Source: Bacteroidales bacterium (GTDB lineage Bacteria > Bacteroidota > Bacteroidia > Bacteroidales > WCHB1-69). From it: 56,453 nt of DNA. The first letter of the stretch is position 1. Each line of letters begins with the position of its first letter. Below are positions 53,065 through 56,453 of the stretch, in pieces. The position numbers were made by a program, and so were the translations under genes. The notes beneath the pieces are model-generated. The model did not search any database. It worked only from the letters and a program-made list of their open reading frames with translations, and was not told the DNA's origin. The stretch spans positions 1-56,453 of the forward strand of contig JAGCGA010000017.1 of assembly GCA_017649855.1 (NCBI GenBank). Direction: 5' to 3'.

Positions 53065-54099
53065 ATGGCAAAAAGTCTTGAAATAAGAAACAGTACTGCG
53101 GAGTTCCTGATCTTCCAGATAGAGAATAAGGAACAAGGGATTGAAGTGTTCTACAAGGACGAAAACCTGTGGTGTACGCAAAAAGCGATAGCGATATTGT
53201 TTGACTGCGACAGAAGCGTTATCACAAAACACTTACGCAACATCTTCGCTTCAGGAGAGCTGAAGAAAAATGCAGTATGTGCAAATTTTGCACATACTGC
53301 AGCGGACGGGAAAACATACCAAACCCAGTTCTATAGTCTTGACGCCATCATTGCCGTTGGCTACCGCGTGAACTCAATCCGCGCCACTCAGTTCCGCCAA
53401 TGGGGCACAAGTGTGCTGCGCCAATTCGCCATCCGAGGCTACGTGCTCGACAAGAAGCGTATGGAGAACGGCACTTTTCTGGGTGAAGACTACTTCGAAC
53501 ACCTGCTGGCAGAAATCCGAGAGATACGTCTTTCGGAACGACGATTCTATCAAAAACTGACAGATATCTATGCCACAGCCATTGACTACAACCGTGATGC
53601 CCCCACGACGAGACTTTTCTTCCAGATGATGCAAAACAAGATGCACTATGCCGTTCATCAACACACCGCTGCAGAGCTGATTATGGAGCGTGCTGATGCC
53701 GACAAGGAACACATGGGATTGACAACATGGGGGAATGCTCCTGATGGCAAAATTGTCAAAACAGACGTTTCAGTTGCCAAGAACTATTTGAAAGAGGTGG
53801 AACTTTCAGATATGGGCCAATTGGTCAATGGTGTACTGGACTTAGCAGAACGTATGGCAAACCGCCATATACCTATGACAATGGAAGATTGGTCCAATCA
53901 AATAGACAGCATCTTGGCGGCAGGTAGGAATGAGGTGCTTCAAACTGCGGGATCTGTTACAGCAGAAGAAGCCAAGGAACACGCGGAAACGGAATTTGAG
54001 AAATACCGAATTATCCAAGACCGCCTGTTCCAAAGCGATTTCGACAGATATCTGGAAGCACTACCACTTGAAGAAGACAATTCTGACAACCCAGAATAG
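53065..54099 (+). CDS. rhuM: RhuM-family protein embedded in the cas operon
   Basis: A 344-aa RhuM/virulence-protein-family member. N-terminal region about 10-65 with LWCTQKAIAILFDCDRSVITKHLRNIF (a DNA-binding-like helix pair), the conserved VCANFAHTAADGKTYQTQFY (71-90), SLDAIIAVGYRVNS (91-104) and a C-terminal part with HYAVHQHTAAELIMERAD (194-211), all RhuM features. RhuM proteins occur near defence and mobile loci; no biochemical activity is established. It is 6 nt after cas7c and 3 nt before cas4, on the same strand, so it is translated with the cas genes. It splits interference genes from adaptation genes. A 31-nt palindrome lies in codons 69-79. Possible roles: guard toxin, regulator, or accessory Cas factor, all inference. 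Confidence 0.88.
   Translation: MAKSLEIRNSTAEFLIFQIENKEQGIEVFYKDENLWCTQKAIAILFDCDRSVITKHLRNIFASGELKKNAVCANFAHTAADGKTYQTQFYSLDAIIAVGYRVNSIRATQFRQWGTSVLRQFAIRGYVLDKKRMENGTFLGEDYFEHLLAEIREIRLSERRFYQKLTDIYATAIDYNRDAPTTRLFFQMMQNKMHYAVHQHTAAELIMERADADKEHMGLTTWGNAPDGKIVKTDVSVAKNYLKEVELSDMGQLVNGVLDLAERMANRHIPMTMEDWSNQIDSILAAGRNEVLQTAGSVTAEEAKEHAETEFEKYRIIQDRLFQSDFDRYLEALPLEEDNSDNPE
53271..53301. repeat. 31-nt palindrome within rhuM
   Basis: TGCAGTATGTGCAAA (53271-53285), one central T, then its exact reverse complement (53287-53301). A perfect 15-bp stem inside the coding sequence. The encoded NAVCANFAHTAA is a conserved RhuM segment, so codon choice rather than the protein alone sets the symmetry. 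Confidence 0.9.
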
Positions 54100-54102
54100 G
54101 CT

Positions 54103-54777
54103 ATGATGTACACCGAAGACGAAATGCTTATGCTGTCGGGGATCCAGCACTTTGTGTACTGTCCCCGACAATGGGCATTGATTCATATCGAACAAGTTTG
54201 GGCAGATAATCGCTATACAGCCGAGGGACAAATTCTTCATAAACAAGCAGACGATCCTTTTTATCGGCAAAAAAATGGCAAATATGTATCCCTGCGTTCG
54301 GTATCCATATCGTCAAAGGCGCTGGGATTGTATGGTTTTACAGATGTAGTGGAGCTCCATCCGTCTAAAAAAGCTGACAATTGCATTTGTCACCCATCCT
54401 ACCACGGATATTGGAAACCGTTTCCAGTGGAATACAAAAGAGGGCATACTAAACCGGATGAAAGAGACGAGGTGCAATTGGCAGCGCAAGTCATCTGTCT
54501 TGAAGAGATGTATGATATTAGAATCGATTATGCATACCTTTTTTATTGGGAGGTTCGCCGAAGAGAGGAGATCGCAATAAACGAAAATCTCAGACAGATG
54601 ACCAAACAATACGCTGATGAAATGCACCATATTTTTAGAATGGGAGGCGTCCCAAAAGCTGAAAAAAGTCGCAAATGCCACAATTGTTCTTTGTTCGATA
54701 TTTGTCTCCCTGAAACAAAAGTCAAATCGTCAGTCAAATATTATTTGAAAAAGAATCTTTATGAGGAAACTCCTTAA
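54103..54777 (+). CDS. cas4: Cas4 exonuclease
   Basis: A 224-aa Cas4 with the 4Fe-4S cysteines: C20 in VYCPRQW and the C-terminal trio in KCHNCSLFDIC; RecB-type nuclease motifs include PVEYKRG and the QLAAQVICLEEM helix. Cas4 trims prespacers and ensures PAM-correct integration with Cas1-Cas2. Two adjacent ATGs are possible starts (54103, 54106). The junction TAGGCTATGATG resembles that before cas2 (TAAGGCTATGATG). Overlaps cas1 by 17 nt. Confidence 0.95.
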   Translation: MMYTEDEMLMLSGIQHFVYCPRQWALIHIEQVWADNRYTAEGQILHKQADDPFYRQKNGKYVSLRSVSISSKALGLYGFTDVVELHPSKKADNCICHPSYHGYWKPFPVEYKRGHTKPDERDEVQLAAQVICLEEMYDIRIDYAYLFYWEVRRREEIAINENLRQMTKQYADEMHHIFRMGGVPKAEKSRKCHNCSLFDICLPETKVKSSVKYYLKKNLYEETP

Positions 54778-55783
54778 TGTATTATATATCACCACCCCGG
54801 AGTCCTATTTGAGCAAAGACGGGATGAATGTGGTGGTCTCCGTTGATAAGGAAGAGCGATTCAGGATACCTATCGTTAATATCGAAGGAATTGTAACCTT
54901 CGGTTATATGGGTGCAAGTCCCGGACTGATGAAACTATGCGCTGACAATGGAGTCTCCTTATCATTCTTGACACCAACCGGCCGCTTTATCGGCCGGTTT
55001 CAAGGCCCGGTTCACGGAAACGTTTTACTCAGAAAGGCCCAGTACCACACTGCTGACAACGAGGATTGTGCCTTACATTTTGCTCAAATCTTTGTCGCTG
55101 GCAAAATTCAAAATTATAAAGCAATACTCCAAAGATTCATTCGAGATAATGGTACTAATAGCGAAGTAGAAGAGGCTATTCAACTGTTAAACACAAGCAA
55201 ACATAAAGCAATAAACACAAATAATGCTTCAAGCCTGATTGGAGTGGAAGGCGACGCTGCGAACACCTATTTCGGCGTGTTCCCGCACTTGATTCTCCAT
55301 CAGAAAGAGGGATTCCATTTCCAAGGGAGAAACAAGCGTCCTCCCAAGGATGCGGCGAATGCTCTGCTCTCGTTTGTATATACTCTATTGGCCAACGAAA
55401 CGGCAGCCGCCTTGGAAACAGTCGGACTTGATCCATACGTCGGTTTTCTGCATTCACTAAGACCTGGACGAACCTCATTGGCTTTGGATTTGATGGAGGA
55501 GATGAGGGCCTATTTGGGCGATCGGTTGGTACTCTCCCTTATCAATCGCAGGCAAGTAACGCCCAATGATTTTGTGCGGCATGGTGAAAGTGGTGTAGTA
55601 ATGACAGAAAACTGTCGCAAGACTGTACTGACTGCGTGGCAAAGCCGAAAAAAAGAGACTATAGTCCATCCCTATTTGGAAGAGAAAATTCCAATCGGTT
55701 TACTCCCTTACGTTCAAGCACTGTTGTTGGCAAGGACTATCCGGGGTGATATTGATGATTATCCTGTTTTTTTAATTCGATAA
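54761..55783 (+). CDS. cas1: CRISPR integrase Cas1 (type I-C)
   Basis: A 340-aa Cas1 of the I-C type. Beta-sheet N-domain, then the metal site: Glu in GVEGDAANTYF (about 164-172), His in YVGFLHSLRPGRTSLALDL and Asp in the same stretch (about 227-245). RKLLNVLYITTPESYLSKDG is the typical I-C start. It integrates new spacers at the leader end with Cas2. Overlap with cas4 and a 4-nt gap to cas2 indicate one adaptation module. Confidence 0.97.
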   Translation: MRKLLNVLYITTPESYLSKDGMNVVVSVDKEERFRIPIVNIEGIVTFGYMGASPGLMKLCADNGVSLSFLTPTGRFIGRFQGPVHGNVLLRKAQYHTADNEDCALHFAQIFVAGKIQNYKAILQRFIRDNGTNSEVEEAIQLLNTSKHKAINTNNASSLIGVEGDAANTYFGVFPHLILHQKEGFHFQGRNKRPPKDAANALLSFVYTLLANETAAALETVGLDPYVGFLHSLRPGRTSLALDLMEEMRAYLGDRLVLSLINRRQVTPNDFVRHGESGVVMTENCRKTVLTAWQSRKKETIVHPYLEEKIPIGLLPYVQALLLARTIRGDIDDYPVFLIR

Positions 55784-55787
55784 GGCT

Positions 55788-56078
55788 ATGATGGTATTGA
55801 TTACATACGATGTAGAAACCGTAACCCTCGCAGGGGCAAGGCGCTTGAGGCGAGTGGCCAAGGAATGCCAAAATTACGGACAACGCGTTCAAAATTCAGT
55901 ATTCGAATGCGTATTGACAGATGCCCAATTTACAATTTTACGAAGCAATCTCAGCTCCATGATTGACAATGAGAAAGACAGTATTCGTTTTTATTTTCTT
56001 GGAAACAATTGGAACAATCGAGTGGAGAATATCGGCAAAAAAACATCCTATGATATTTCCTCGGAATTGATAATCTAA
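55788..56078 (+). CDS. cas2: Cas2
   Basis: A 96-aa Cas2 with VLITYDVETVT at the start (the conserved Asp of the ferredoxin-like fold), RRLRRVAKECQNYGQRVQNSVFEC and a DSIRFYFLG strand. Two Cas2 copies bridge Cas1 dimers. The last gene of the operon; the leader begins directly after its stop. Confidence 0.97.
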   Translation: MMVLITYDVETVTLAGARRLRRVAKECQNYGQRVQNSVFECVLTDAQFTILRSNLSSMIDNEKDSIRFYFLGNNWNNRVENIGKKTSYDISSELII

Positions 56079-56246
56079 TGTTGCGAATGCATAGCATTGC
56101 AAAAAAAAGTGTATTTTCGCGCCAATTGATTATGAGAGATTTAAGGAACAAACCTTCATTAAGAAAGATCAAAGAAAAGGCTCTTTTTCTGGTTCGCGAA
56201 TAGCAGATAATAAATCTCTGACAATCAAATAATAAAATTACATACA
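56079..56246 (+). promoter_or_regulatory. CRISPR leader
   Basis: 168 bp of AT-rich sequence between cas2 and the first repeat, orientation as expected for leader-end spacer integration. It starts with a hairpin TTGCGAATGC-ATA-GCATTGCAA (56081-56102, one bulged G) and has no credible gene. The array promoter should lie here; a TAnnTTTG box is not exact (GTATTTTCGC at 56111-56120 is the nearest). Confidence 0.75.
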
Positions 56247-56453
56247 GTCGCGCCCCGCGTGGGCGCGTGGATTGAAACTCTTTAATCAAATTATGAGTGG
56301 TTTTCAGACACGTCGCGCCCCGCGTGGGCGCGTGGATTGAAACTAGTTCCGTCATGTCAAAATCGTTTCCATTGCTATCGCGCCCCGCGTGGGCGCGTGG
56401 ATTGAAACCTTGCATTCCGCCCTGTCCGTACATCAGTCCCAGTCGCGCCCCGC
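56247..56453 (+). CRISPR. Type I-C CRISPR array, truncated by window end
   Basis: Repeats of 32 nt at 56247-56278, 56312-56343 and 56377-56408, and the first 12 nt of a fourth at 56442-56453. Spacers are each exactly 33 nt. The repeat begins GTCGCGCC and ends TGGATTGAAAC, with an internal CGCGCCC / GGGCGCG stem and CGCGT loop, as expected of type I-C with Cas5c cleavage below the stem. The third repeat starts with A instead of G. The spacers have no match I can see elsewhere in the window. The array continues beyond the window. Confidence 0.99.

Noticed and set aside
56279..56441. Self-targeting spacers
   Set aside because: I compared the three 33-nt spacers by eye with the window and saw no match; a genome-wide search is needed to exclude it.

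Overview
The window reads as a chromosomal segment of an anaerobic Bacteroidota bacterium, most likely order Bacteroidales (family not resolved). The signs are: TonB-dependent receptor plus DUF4249 lipoprotein pair, SusB-like GH97 and GH92 glycosidases, the TamL lipoprotein form of TamA, DUF4199/DUF5606/DUF2795-type proteins, ferredoxin-linked 2-oxoacid oxidoreductases, parts of the methylmalonyl-CoA route, few Shine-Dalgarno sequences, and promoters of the Bacteroidota type (TTTG, 19-21 nt, TAnnTTTG).

Layout. 1-2.6 kb is an accessory patch: one arm of a 100-bp GC-rich inverted repeat, a duplicated scrap of the next gene's 5' end, a ComEC-like metallo-beta-lactamase-fold hydrolase and a BRO-N/Fic fusion. 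2.7-24 kb is mostly core: Elp3-like radical SAM protein, TonB receptor/DUF4249, lipoproteins, biotin ligase, uridine phosphorylase, CBS protein, patatin, dnaK (with an inverted repeat that would mask its start codon), a secreted HMA protein with a Cys/His repeat tail, a GT2/DUF4199/methylmalonyl-CoA epimerase/methyltransferase run, rplS, a PARG-like hydrolase, tRNA-Lys(CTT), cobalamin adenosyltransferase, DUF2795, GH97 and tcdA. 24-46.5 kb holds iorAB, a deacetylase, GNAT, mreC-mreD-tamL, a carboxyltransferase whose biotin domain lacks the biotin site, a CPBP protease, GH92 mannosidase, hutU, small unknown proteins and korAB. Period-7 tandem repeats sit at four gene ends and supply two of the stop codons.

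46.6-56.45 kb is a complete type I-C CRISPR-Cas locus: a divergent WYL regulator, cas3-cas5c-cas8c-cas7c, then a rhuM-family gene spliced with 3-6 nt gaps between the interference genes and cas4-cas1-cas2, an AT-rich leader, and the start of an array (three full 32-nt repeats, 33-nt spacers, fourth repeat cut by the window end). An internal start in cas8c fits Cas11c. A palindrome lies between the WYL and cas3 promoters.

Functionally, the core genes describe a fermenter of amino acids and glycans using ferredoxin-linked oxidoreductases and probably making succinate/propionate. The most unusual unit is the RhuM-family gene embedded in the cas operon, with a 31-nt palindrome inside its coding sequence.
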